This document shows, one piece after another, positions 8,349 to 15,691 of a DNA stretch of 64,000 nt. Each line of letters begins with the position of its first letter. Position 1 is the stretch's first letter. The notes below the pieces were generated by a model. The model did no database searches. It was not told where the DNA came from and saw only the letters and a list, made by a program, of their open reading frames with translations. Source of the stretch: Nitratireductor thuwali (lineage in GTDB: Bacteria > Pseudomonadota > Alphaproteobacteria > Rhizobiales > Rhizobiaceae); the NCBI RefSeq assembly GCF_036621415.1, contig NZ_CP030941.1:3470001-3534000 (forward strand), given 5' to 3'. A program made the position numbers and the translations under genes.

Positions 8349-8831
8349 ATGGCGACTGCGGCGGAGAGGCCGTTGCGGGCGGTGCGCGCGATCTTCGAGG
8401 GGGCGGAGCCCTCGCTGGAACTGCTGGCGGAGGCCACGCAGCGCTCGCTGGCATCGCTGCAGAGGCAGGCGGAGCGCGAGGGCTGGAACGGCGATGGCCC
8501 GGTGGATGCCGGGGCGCTGGAGGGGCGGCTCTTGCGGCTTTCCGACACGCTGGTGCGCGAGTTCGAGAAGTTGAGCCGCGCGGGAAAGGCGGCCGGCAGG
8601 TTCGACAAGGGGCGCATCGATGCGCTGAACTCGATGCTGAGGATGATCGAGAAGATCGGTGACATGACGCGCCTTCCCCAACGCGCGGCAGACAGGCAGA
8701 TAAAAAGCGATGCAGAAATGGCCGCCGCCCTCAAAGCGATCGATCAGCGCATCCTCATGCTTGCCAGAGAGCTTGCCAGCTGTCTCGACGACGGCGAACT
8801 GGTCGCCGGAACTGACGGAAAAGATTCTTGA
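8349..8831 (+). CDS. GTA small terminase-like protein (RcGTA g1 position)
   Basis: A 160-residue, mostly helical, charged protein. The ATG at 8349 is preceded by GGAGGTGG, whereas upstream in-frame codons run through the terminator-like hairpin. The central region SLASLQRQAEREGW resembles an N-terminal helix-turn-helix as in small terminases, followed by coiled-coil-like helices. Position directly before the large terminase is the main support for a TerS role. In RcGTA the g1 product is a divergent small terminase that works with g2 to load DNA into heads without strong site specificity. The 3' end overlaps the start of g2. Confidence 0.7.
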   Translation: MATAAERPLRAVRAIFEGAEPSLELLAEATQRSLASLQRQAEREGWNGDGPVDAGALEGRLLRLSDTLVREFEKLSRAGKAAGRFDKGRIDALNSMLRMIEKIGDMTRLPQRAADRQIKSDAEMAAALKAIDQRILMLARELASCLDDGELVAGTDGKDS

Positions 8832-10053
8832 CGAATGGGTGATGTCGGCGCGGCTGTCGCAATACCCGATACTGGGGCTCGCTCCCGTCTGGCTCGTGAT
8901 GGGCGGGCGCGGGGCGGGCAAGACGCGGCTCGGCGCCGAATGGGTCAACGGGCTGGTGCGCGGTCTGACGGTGTTCGGCGGGGGGCGCTACGGCCGCATC
9001 GCATTGGTAGGCGAGACGCTGGGCGACGTGCGCGAGGTGATGATCGAGGGACCTTCCGGCATCCTCGCCGTCTCGCGCGGCGGCCTGCCCCGCTACGAGC
9101 CGAGCCGCCGGCGGCTGCTCTGGGACAATGGCGCGGTGGCGCAGGCCTTTTCGTCGGAAGACCCCGACAGCCTGCGCGGGCCGCAATTCGACGCGGCATG
9201 GTGCGATGAGCTGGCCAAGTGGAAGAACGCGGAGGCGTGCTACGACATGCTGCAGTTCGGGTTGCGGCTGGGCATGAGGCCGGTGCAGCTTGTGACGACG
9301 ACGCCGCGGCCGGTGCCGCTGGTAAAGCGGCTGCTCGCGGGCAAGGACACGACGCTGACCGTCATGCGAACGGCGGAGAACGCGGACAACCTGGCGTCCG
9401 GTTTCCTCGCCGCCGTCGAGGACCGGTATGGCGGAACGCGGCTCGGACGGCAGGAACTCGACGGCGAACTGGTCGAGGATCGCGACGACGCCCTGTGGAC
9501 GCGCCCGGCGCTGGAAGGAATGGCGGGCGCCATGCCCGCGGCCTTGCGCCGTATCGTCGTCGCCGTGGACCCGCCGGCCACCAGCCGCAAGACGTCCGAT
9601 GCCTGCGGGCTGGTGGTGGCCGGGGTCGACGAGACGGGGACGGGCTGGGTGCTGCATGACGGAACGATGCGCGCCGCGCGCCCGGAAGCATGGGCCGGGC
9701 GTGCCGTGGCGCTCTACCGCCGCTTCGACGCCGATGCGATCGTCGCGGAGGTGAACCAGGGCGGCGAGATGGTGACCAGCGTGCTGCGCACGGTGGATGC
9801 CACCGTGCCGGTGAAGCCGGTGCGCGCGAGCCGGGGCAAGTGGACCCGCGCCGAGCCGGTGGCCGCGCTTTATGCGCAAGGGCGCGTGCGCCATGCCGCC
9901 CGCTTTCCCGAGCTCGAGGACGAGATGTGCGACTTCGGCATTGACGGCCTGTCGGACGGGCGGTCGCCGGACCGGGTGGACGCGCTCGTCTGGGCGCTGA
10001 CGGAACTGATGCTGGGGCGGGAAGGACGGCCCCGCGTGCGGGGACTGGGCTGA
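8710..10053 (+). CDS. GTA large terminase, DNA-packaging ATPase/nuclease (g2)
   Basis: A 447-residue packaging motor. The Walker A motif GGRGAGKT is at about residues 65-72, followed by LVGETLGDVREVMIEG, a Walker B-like region around QFDAAWCDELAKW, and a C-terminal RNase H-like nuclease with conserved acidic residues (VAVDPPATS, AEVNQGGEMV and a final DRVDALVWALTEL). The start is uncertain: position 8710 overlaps g1 by 122 bp and retains a plausible N-terminal region, while ATG 8842 would leave only about 20 residues before Walker A. The protein docks on the portal to pump host DNA into GTA heads. Confidence 0.93.
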   Translation: MQKWPPPSKRSISASSCLPESLPAVSTTANWSPELTEKILDEWVMSARLSQYPILGLAPVWLVMGGRGAGKTRLGAEWVNGLVRGLTVFGGGRYGRIALVGETLGDVREVMIEGPSGILAVSRGGLPRYEPSRRRLLWDNGAVAQAFSSEDPDSLRGPQFDAAWCDELAKWKNAEACYDMLQFGLRLGMRPVQLVTTTPRPVPLVKRLLAGKDTTLTVMRTAENADNLASGFLAAVEDRYGGTRLGRQELDGELVEDRDDALWTRPALEGMAGAMPAALRRIVVAVDPPATSRKTSDACGLVVAGVDETGTGWVLHDGTMRAARPEAWAGRAVALYRRFDADAIVAEVNQGGEMVTSVLRTVDATVPVKPVRASRGKWTRAEPVAALYAQGRVRHAARFPELEDEMCDFGIDGLSDGRSPDRVDALVWALTELMLGREGRPRVRGLG

Positions 10054-10125
10054 GAGATCGCAACGGCTGCGAGGCGGCAGCCGCCGCATCCGCGACACCA
10101 ACCAACTCATAATCGGGAAATCGAC

Positions 10126-11301
10126 ATGGCTTTGAATTGGCCCTGGACCTGGCGTCCGGGAGGGAACGGCGCGCCGGCGGAACGCAAGCAGGCCTCCATG
10201 GGAGGCTTCGTGGCGCTCCACCGGGAAGCCGAAGCGATATGGACGCGCAAGGATTACGCCTCGCTGGCGCGCGAAGGGTTCATGAAAAACCCCGCCGCCC
10301 ATCGCGGCGTGCGCATGATCGCGGAAGCGGCCGCCGCCATTCCGTGGCTGGCCTATGAGGACGCGGCGGAACTGCGGTCGCATCCGCTTTTGGACCTGCT
10401 CGAGCGGCCCAACCAGCGGCAGGCGGGCGCGGGTTTCATGGAGACGCTCTACGGGCATCTGCTGCTTTCCGGCAACGCCTATGTGGAACTGGTGGAGGCG
10501 GGCGCGGGGGCGCGGGAGCTGCATCTTTTGAGGCCGGACCGGGTGACCGTGCTGGCCGATGCGGCCGGCTGGCCGGTGGCGCTGGAGCACCGGGCGGGGA
10601 ATGCCAAGCGGCGGGTCTCGCTGGAGGAAGACGGCAACGGGCTGCACCTGGCGCTGTTCCATCCGCTCGACGACCATTACGGCTTCGCGCCGCTGGCCGC
10701 GGCGCTGATGGCGCTCGACATCCACAACGCGGCCGGCCGCTGGAACAAGGCGCTGCTCGACAATTCGGCCCGGCCTTCCGGCGCGCTCGTCTATGCGCCC
10801 AAGGAGGGCGGCAATCTTTCCGACGACCAGTTCGACCGGCTGAAGGTGGAACTGGAGCAGGGCTATTCCGGCGCGACCCGCGCCGGCCGGCCGCTGCTTC
10901 TGGAAGGCGGCCTCGACTGGAAGGCGATGAGCCTCAGCCCCAAGGACATGGACTTCATGCAGGCCAAGAACGGAGCCGCGCGCGACATCGCGCTGGCGCT
11001 CGGCGTGCCGCCCATGCTTCTGGGCATTCCCGGCGACAACACCTACGCCAACTACCAGGAGGCCAACCGGGCGTTCTACCGCCTGACCGTGCTGCCGCTG
11101 GTGGGTCGTATCGCCAAGGAACTGGGCGGGTTCCTGAGCCACCGTTTCGGCGAAGACCTGCGGCTGTGGTTCGACCTCGACCAGGTGGAGGGGCTGTCGG
11201 CCGAACGCGAGGCGCTGTGGAAGCGCGTGGGCGAGGCGGATTTCCTCACCGACGAGGAGAAGCGCGAGGCGGTGGGTTACGGCGTGCCGGGGCGGGGTTA
11301 G
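10126..11301 (+). CDS. GTA portal protein, HK97 family (g3)
   Basis: A 391-residue phage portal of the HK97 gp3 type. Recognisable stretches are KNPAAHRGVRMIAEAAA near the N-terminus, LLLSGNAYVELVEAG, the stem region SPKDMDFMQAKNGAARDIA, and LGVPPMLLGIPGDNTYANY, a hallmark of this family. Twelve copies form the DNA channel at one capsid vertex and bind the terminase. It ends in TAG at 11299-11301, directly adjacent to a GTG/ATG cluster that starts the toxin gene. In RcGTA the next genes are g3.5 and g4; here they are displaced by about 2 kb. Confidence 0.95.
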   Translation: MALNWPWTWRPGGNGAPAERKQASMGGFVALHREAEAIWTRKDYASLAREGFMKNPAAHRGVRMIAEAAAAIPWLAYEDAAELRSHPLLDLLERPNQRQAGAGFMETLYGHLLLSGNAYVELVEAGAGARELHLLRPDRVTVLADAAGWPVALEHRAGNAKRRVSLEEDGNGLHLALFHPLDDHYGFAPLAAALMALDIHNAAGRWNKALLDNSARPSGALVYAPKEGGNLSDDQFDRLKVELEQGYSGATRAGRPLLLEGGLDWKAMSLSPKDMDFMQAKNGAARDIALALGVPPMLLGIPGDNTYANYQEANRAFYRLTVLPLVGRIAKELGGFLSHRFGEDLRLWFDLDQVEGLSAEREALWKRVGEADFLTDEEKREAVGYGVPGRG

Positions 11302-11322
11302 GTGATGGAAAGGCGGGGGTCG

Positions 11323-11949
11323 ATGGCGATCGAGGCGCAGCTTGCCGAGCAGGTTGCCTGGTATCGCTTCCTCTTCGCCGCCCGGCGGCTGGAGCGGGCG
11401 CTCAAATACAATCCGAACTGGCAATCGCAGCCGCGCGTGCCGGCGGGTCGGCCGGATGGCGGGCGATGGACGGATGGGAGTGGCCGCGCGGAAAGCGGGA
11501 CTGAGGGCGAGATTGTGCGACTCGTCCAAGCGGAGGCGGGTCAAGGCTACAGGATCGATCTTTTGGACGAGGAAGCGGCTGGCGGACACGCAATACGGAG
11601 CCATGTGGGCCGAAGCCCCGAATCGCTGCTTGCGCGTGTTCGCGGGGAGCACTACTTCGGGTTTATATTCGAGATACGCCGCAAGCGTGACGGGTCGTTC
11701 CCCACAGTGGCAGCAGCGAACAGGTTGGTCAACGCTACCCTCTCACGTAATCGCTCGGTAGTAGAGGCAGTTGCAGGTGGCGAACTTGGCAGAGCATTTG
11801 TCACGGCGGAATTCCGATCGAAGACCGGCATTGAAGCCTACGGATACGGGGAGCATGCTGCACCTCGCTTGCGCGATACCTATGGCGTCGGCGTGCTTAT
11901 CGCTCACGATCCCAACACGCACCGCAGATTCCGCGTAGTTGCAGCCTAA
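11323..11949 (+). CDS. RNase A-like (CdiA-CT type) toxin in the GTA cluster
   Basis: A protein of about 208 residues in two parts. The first 50 residues form a helix (AEQVAWYRFLFAARRLERAL) followed by SQPRVPAGRPDGGRWTDG, a linker motif seen before variable toxin domains. The C-terminal domain has the layout of the bacterial CdiA-CT RNase A family: AGGHAIRSHVGRSPESLLARV, a FPTVAAANRLVNATLSRN helix, and a final YGVGVLIAHDPNTHRRFRV strand pair. GTG 11302 and ATG 11305 are alternative starts; 11323 follows GGCGGGGG. The 5' part is GC-rich like the GTA while the toxin domain is AT-richer, suggesting the domain was acquired. Compared with its decayed copy, the terminal Tyr codon is a stop (TAA), removing four residues. 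Ribonuclease activity is inferred. Confidence 0.75.
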   Translation: MAIEAQLAEQVAWYRFLFAARRLERALKYNPNWQSQPRVPAGRPDGGRWTDGSGRAESGTEGEIVRLVQAEAGQGYRIDLLDEEAAGGHAIRSHVGRSPESLLARVRGEHYFGFIFEIRRKRDGSFPTVAAANRLVNATLSRNRSVVEAVAGGELGRAFVTAEFRSKTGIEAYGYGEHAAPRLRDTYGVGVLIAHDPNTHRRFRVVAA

Positions 11950-11975
11950 CCCGCGAAACGAATGAGGCAGTGACC

Positions 11976-12257
11976 ATGAAAATTCCAAAGGAATTCCGGC
12001 ACATGGCGCTCCTCATGCATCAGGATATTGATCTTGTTGCCCCAACCGAGGAGGAGCTTTTTCCTTATCTCGCAGGGGGCCTGACCGAGGATGAACGAGC
12101 AACCGTCATTCACTTTGTCGAAGAATTGCTCGCCGCAGACCTTAGCGGGAACCAACTGGCCGACATTTGGTCGGACGCTGGAGCCGATTGGATATTGCCA
12201 GATAAGCAGGCGCCTCTCTTTTTTTCGTATCTGCTGAGCGAGCTGCATAAACAATGA
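11976..12257 (+). CDS. CdiI-like immunity protein 1
   Basis: A 93-residue acidic helical protein immediately downstream of the toxin (26-bp gap). The pattern FRHMALLMHQDIDL, then EEELFPYLAGGL, VEELLAADLSGNQLADIW and a C-terminal FFSYLLSEL matches the CdiI-type immunity family partnered with RNase A-like CdiA-CT toxins. The ATG at 11976 has GAGG 8 bp upstream; GTG 11970 is possible. It is closely related to the second copy at 12470. Expected role: bind and neutralise the adjacent toxin in the cytoplasm. The coding sequence is clearly AT-richer than neighbouring GTA genes. Confidence 0.75.
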   Translation: MKIPKEFRHMALLMHQDIDLVAPTEEELFPYLAGGLTEDERATVIHFVEELLAADLSGNQLADIWSDAGADWILPDKQAPLFFSYLLSELHKQ

Positions 12258-12265
12258 CGATGTGA

Positions 12266-12460
12266 TCAAGCACGACAGGTGGGCTTGACGGCGCGTTTGT
12301 CACCGCGGTTTTTCGCGCGAAAACGGGAATCGAGGCGGTTACAGACGGTTATGTGCAGCCCTATTTGCGCGATACTTTTGGCGTCGGCGTGTATGTCGTT
12401 CACGATCCGAGCCGGCGCCGAGGATTTCGGGTGCATACCGCTTATCCGAGAAACGAGTGA
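12266..12460 (+). pseudogene. C-terminal remnant of a second RNase A-like toxin
   Basis: This frame has no start codon or N-terminal domain, yet encodes about 60 residues closely matching the end of the intact toxin: GAFVTAVFRAKTGIEA against RAFVTAEFRSKTGIEA, then YLRDTFGVGVYVVHDPS against RLRDTYGVGVLIAHDPN. It ends HTAYPRNE, the complete family ending that the intact gene has lost. It begins right after immunity gene 1 and is followed by immunity gene 2, the arrangement of orphan CdiA-CT/CdiI modules. It is read as a displaced older toxin tail retained with its immunity gene. Confidence 0.8.
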
Positions 12461-12469
12461 GAAGCACAC

Positions 12470-12766
12470 ATGAAGATTCCCGATGCGTTTCGCCGCATGG
12501 CTCGCCATATGCATGCCGACGTCGATCTCGTGGTCCGATCTGAAGACGAGTTGCCCGATTATCTTGCAGGAGCTTTGACGCCGCACGAACAAGCCATGGC
12601 GAGTCGTTTTGTTGAAGAACTGCTTGCTGCCGATCCGAGCGATGCTGAACTGGCAGAAATCTGGTCGAAGACCGGATCGGATTGCTACATTCATAACGGA
12701 TATGCACGCCGTTTTTATACAGACCTGTTAGAAGCACTGCGCAGCCAACAGCGCAGTGGCGATTGA
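12470..12766 (+). CDS. CdiI-like immunity protein 2
   Basis: A 98-residue paralogue of the protein at 11976: both start MKIP-x-x-FR, keep a D-x-DL motif, an E-E/D-EL-x-x-YLAG stretch and FVEELLAAD, and share about half of their residues by eye. The upstream flanks are also alike (CGAAACGA and GAGAAACGAG before the start), supporting tandem duplication of a toxin-tail/immunity unit. It probably neutralised the toxin variant whose tail survives at 12266-12460, and may still protect against sibling cells carrying that variant. The C-terminal YARRFYTDLLEALRSQQ differs from copy 1, as expected for variant-specific binding. Confidence 0.72.
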   Translation: MKIPDAFRRMARHMHADVDLVVRSEDELPDYLAGALTPHEQAMASRFVEELLAADPSDAELAEIWSKTGSDCYIHNGYARRFYTDLLEALRSQQRSGD

Positions 12767-12868
12767 GGATGCTCCTGTCGCCGAAGCTTGGTGAAAGCCG
12801 GGGATGCCGCGGCGCGCCGCTGCCTAAAACTGCTCAACAGAGACGACTATCGAAAATGGGAGGATTAG
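12767..12868 (+). pseudogene. Possible third toxin-tail remnant
   Basis: Directly after the stop of immunity gene 2 an open frame without a proper start encodes 33 residues ending KAGDAAARRCLKLLNRDDY then RKWED, terminating in TAG at 12866-12868, flush against the ATG of the next small gene. The charged, structured look and the repeated remnant-then-immunity layout suggest the tail of a different toxin family. The stretch is too short to identify a family, so this is inference from arrangement. Confidence 0.4.
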
Positions 12869-13126
12869 ATGCAGCTCCGCGGTCTCGATGATCTGCTTCT
12901 GTTCCTGAACTTTCTCAATAGTCGGAAAATCTGGTATCGCCTCGAGCACCTTCGCGATGATGCCGTCATGGTCTCGGTCCATATGGTTGGCACACGGCTC
13001 GAGGTAGAGTTCTTCAAGGACCGCATCGAGTACAGTAACTTCGAAGGCGATGAGAGCGTGTTCGACGATCAGGATCGGCTGTTTGCATTGATCGAAGATC
13101 GAGGAAGCTGCGTTCAGGGTTCTTGA
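12869..13126 (+). CDS. Small protein, candidate third immunity protein
   Basis: An 85-residue acidic protein beginning MQLRGLDDLLLFLNFLN, with alternating strands (DAVMVSVHMVGTRLEVEFF) and a short helical end. The start codon abuts the preceding remnant's stop, with GGGAGG 8 bp before it. It is not related by eye to immunity proteins 1 and 2. Small alpha/beta proteins of this kind often sit next to polymorphic toxins in rhizobia, so an immunity role for a lost toxin is inferred. It is the last gene of the AT-rich island; a strong terminator-like hairpin follows at 13207. Confidence 0.6.
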   Translation: MQLRGLDDLLLFLNFLNSRKIWYRLEHLRDDAVMVSVHMVGTRLEVEFFKDRIEYSNFEGDESVFDDQDRLFALIEDRGSCVQGS

Positions 13127-13206
13127 AGAACGGGGGGTATCGCTGGTGGGATCGTGAGGCATGATCCTTCCGCGGCGTGATGCCTTTTCCTGCCAGAACA
13201 ATGTTG

Positions 13207-13231
13207 AAGCCGCCTTCGGGGCGGCTTTTTT
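13207..13231 (+). terminator. Intrinsic terminator closing the toxin island
   Basis: Perfect arms AAGCCGCC and GGCGGCTT enclose a TTCGG-type loop, followed by a run of six T. A weaker hairpin (AGGCAT and ATGCCT arms, then TTT) lies at 13158-13187. The position separates the toxin island from g3.5 and later GTA genes. Confidence 0.7.
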
Positions 13232-13294
13232 CTTTCCGCCGAATGGCGATGAGGCGCGCGGTGCGCCGCCGCTGCTGACAAGGGAAATTTCGAC

Positions 13295-13663
13295 ATGAAC
13301 GGACTTTCGGAGGCGGCCGCGCTGTGGCTGGCCAAGGCCGTCGGCGCGGTCGCCGGCTCGGCGATTTCCATCGCCTATATCCTGCCCGACGGCAGGCGCG
13401 AGGCGGCGATACGCTTCGGCGTGGGTGTGGTCTGCGGCGTGGTGTTCGGCGGTGCGGCCGGGCTCAAGATCGCCGTCGAGCTGGGCATAGCCGACAGGCT
13501 GACGCCCGGCGAGGTGATGCTGATGGGTTCGGCCGCGGCCAGCCTGTGCGCCTGGGGCGGCATCGGCTTTGTCATGAGGCTCCTGTCCGGCGCGGCCGGG
13601 CGGCAGACGATCAATACTTCCGAACGACCCAGAACAGAGCAATCAAGGATAGAGCGGCGATGA
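13295..13663 (+). CDS. DUF6107-like membrane protein (g3.5 position)
   Basis: A 122-residue protein with two or three membrane helices: residues about 8-28 (AVGAVAGSAISIAYI), 40-58 (VGVVCGVVFGGAAG) and 78-97. It occupies the place of RcGTA g3.5, between portal and prohead protease, and matches the rhizobial GTA-associated DUF6107 family as I recall it. The start is the ATG at 13295. Its stop overlaps the ATGATG start of the protease gene, so translation is probably coupled. The role is unknown; a membrane protein here might assist assembly or lysis. Confidence 0.72.
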   Translation: MNGLSEAAALWLAKAVGAVAGSAISIAYILPDGRREAAIRFGVGVVCGVVFGGAAGLKIAVELGIADRLTPGEVMLMGSAAASLCAWGGIGFVMRLLSGAAGRQTINTSERPRTEQSRIERR

Positions 13664-14346
13664 TGAACAAGGCTTCCGCAGGGCCCGGCGAGCGCAAGCT
13701 CGCCGGGCTGGACCTGGAGCATGTGAGGGCCGACGGCAGCTTTTCGGGCTATGCCAGCCTTTTCGGGCAGATGGATCTGGGGCGCGATATCGTGGAGCGG
13801 GGCGCTTTCGCCGCTTCCATTGCCAAACGCGGCGCGGCCGGCATCCGAATGCTGTTCCAGCACGACCCAAGCCAGCCCATCGGCACCTGGCGCGAGGTTC
13901 GCGAGGACGAGCGCGGACTGTTCGTGCGCGGCCAGCTCGCCACCGGCGTCGCCAAGGCGCGCGAGGTGCTGGAACTGATGCGAAGCGGCGGGCTGGACGG
14001 GCTGTCCATCGGCTTCAAGACCGTGAAGGCGGTGAACGACCAGAAGGGCAGGGTGCGCCGCATCCGGGAGGCCGATCTGTGGGAAATCTCCATCGTCACC
14101 TTTCCGATGCTCCCCGACGCCCGGGTCGAGCAGGTGAAGGGGCGGAGCGGGACAGGGCTGCCAAGCCCCCGGGAATTCGAGCGCTGGCTGACGCGGGATG
14201 CGGGGCTGACGCGAAGCGAAGCCAAGACGGTGATCGCCAAGGGCTTCGCACACCTGATGCGCGAGCGGGACGCCGCGCCGGGATCGCCAGAACGCCTGGT
14301 GGCGACCATCCGCCAGGCAACGAGACTCCTGACCGATAGGAACTGA
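13660..14346 (+). CDS. GTA prohead protease, HK97 family (g4)
   Basis: A 228-residue serine protease of the HK97 U35 type. The region SFSGYASLFGQMDLGRDIV opens the domain, the catalytic His lies in RMLFQHDPSQPIG, and the catalytic Ser in LWEISIVTFPMLPDA. The start is ATG 13660 (or the adjacent ATG 13663), preceded by AAGGA. It matures the capsid by removing the scaffolding arm of g5 during head assembly. It is followed after 1 bp by the capsid gene, the usual protease-capsid pair. Confidence 0.93.
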   Translation: MMNKASAGPGERKLAGLDLEHVRADGSFSGYASLFGQMDLGRDIVERGAFAASIAKRGAAGIRMLFQHDPSQPIGTWREVREDERGLFVRGQLATGVAKAREVLELMRSGGLDGLSIGFKTVKAVNDQKGRVRRIREADLWEISIVTFPMLPDARVEQVKGRSGTGLPSPREFERWLTRDAGLTRSEAKTVIAKGFAHLMRERDAAPGSPERLVATIRQATRLLTDRN

Positions 14347-14347
14347 A

Positions 14348-15604
14348 ATGAACGCAATGAAGAACACCCACGGACTGGAAGTGAAATCGGCTGCCGACGA
14401 CGACATGGCTGGCGCCTTCCAGGAATTCATGTCCACCTTCGAGATATTCAAGGAAAACAACGAGCGGCGCATCAAGGAGATCGAGACGCGCTCGGCGGCC
14501 GATCCGGTGACTTCGGAAAAGGTCGACCGCATCTCCCGTGCGCTCGACGAGCAGAAGCAGGTCATCGACAAGATCGCGCTGAAAAAGGCGCGGCCGGCGC
14601 TGGGGCGCGACGGCGTGAGCCTGGTCGCCCAGATGGAGCACAAGCAGGCCTTCGAAAGCTATGTGCGCTGTGGCGACGAGCGCGGCCTGCGCGCGCTGGA
14701 GGAAAAGTCCATGTCCTACGGCTCCGGCCAGGACGGCGGCTTTCTGGTGCCCGAGGAAACCGAGGCGGCGATCGGCAAGCGGCTGTCGAGCCTTTCGCCG
14801 ATCCGCTCCATCGCCAGCGTGCGGCAGGTCTCGTCGGCCGTGCTGAAGAAGCCCTTCGCCATCGGCGGGCCGGCTGTCGGCTGGGTGGGTGAAACGGCGG
14901 CGCGGCCCGAAACCGCCTCTAGCACGCTGGACGAGCTGCAGTTTCCGACCGCCGAGCTCTATGCCATGCCGGCGGCGACGGCGGCGCTGCTGGAAGACAG
15001 CGTGGTCGACCTCGACGCCTGGATCGCAGGCGAGATCGAGACGGCCTTCGCCGAACAGGAAGGAGCTGCCTTCATCAACGGCGACGGGACCAACAAGCCG
15101 CGCGGCTTTCTCGACTATGCGCAGGTGGAGGACGGCTCGTGGAGCTGGGGCAATGTCGGATACCTGCCGACGGGCGTCGACGGCGCGCTGCCGGCTACGG
15201 GCGAATCCGACATCCTGATCGACACCGTCTATGCGCTGAAGGCCGGTTATCGCCAGAACGCCAATTGGGTGATGAACCGCCGGACCCAGGCCACGCTCCG
15301 CAAGCTGAAGGATGCCGACGGCAATTACATGTGGCAGCCGCCCGCCTCGCCGGGCAGCCGCGCCATGCTGATGGGTTTCCCCGTCGTGGAAGCCGAGGAC
15401 ATGCCGGATATCGCCAACGATGCCACCGCCATCGCGTTTGGCGATTTCGGCCGGGGTTATCTGGTGGTGGACCGCACCGGCGTGCGCGTGCTGCGCGACC
15501 CGTATTCGGCCAAGCCCTATGTGCTGTTCTACACCACCAAGCGCGTGGGCGGCGGCATCCAGGACTTCGAGGCGATCAAGCTTCTGAAGTTCGGCGAGAG
15601 CTGA
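14348..15604 (+). CDS. GTA major capsid protein, HK97 fold (g5)
   Basis: A 418-residue HK97-type capsid protein. The first 100 or so residues are charged and helical (delta/scaffold domain; contains EIFKENNERRIKEIETR) and are expected to be cleaved by g4. The mature part starts near KSMSYGSGQDGGFLVPEE, a common cleavage-site neighbourhood in this family, and continues with ETAARPETASSTLDELQF and NGDGTNKPRGFLDY loops. The C-terminal A-domain ends KRVGGGIQDFEAIKLLKF, typical of the family. It forms the GTA head shell. A strong intrinsic terminator follows at 15637. Confidence 0.96.
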   Translation: MNAMKNTHGLEVKSAADDDMAGAFQEFMSTFEIFKENNERRIKEIETRSAADPVTSEKVDRISRALDEQKQVIDKIALKKARPALGRDGVSLVAQMEHKQAFESYVRCGDERGLRALEEKSMSYGSGQDGGFLVPEETEAAIGKRLSSLSPIRSIASVRQVSSAVLKKPFAIGGPAVGWVGETAARPETASSTLDELQFPTAELYAMPAATAALLEDSVVDLDAWIAGEIETAFAEQEGAAFINGDGTNKPRGFLDYAQVEDGSWSWGNVGYLPTGVDGALPATGESDILIDTVYALKAGYRQNANWVMNRRTQATLRKLKDADGNYMWQPPASPGSRAMLMGFPVVEAEDMPDIANDATAIAFGDFGRGYLVVDRTGVRVLRDPYSAKPYVLFYTTKRVGGGIQDFEAIKLLKFGES

Positions 15605-15636
15605 CCGCGAGCTGCACAATCCAAGCGGCTTCCATT

Positions 15637-15672
15637 GCGGCCCCGGCTATTCCCGCCGGGGCCGCTTCTTTT
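15637..15672 (+). terminator. Intrinsic terminator after the capsid gene
   Basis: A perfect 11-bp stem with arms GCGGCCCCGGC and GCCGGGGCCGC, preceded in the second arm by a 7-base loop and followed by TTCTTTT. It lies between capsid and adaptor genes, inside what is otherwise a single GTA transcription unit, so it probably lowers downstream expression relative to capsid. Confidence 0.75.
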
Positions 15673-15691
15673 GATCACAGCGAGACTTGCC

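Noticed and set aside
8755..11652. A 965-codon open frame on the minus strand across the terminase and portal genes
   Set aside because: It is antisense to three recognisable GTA genes and shows no domain, signal or plausible composition; long antisense frames are common in high-GC DNA.
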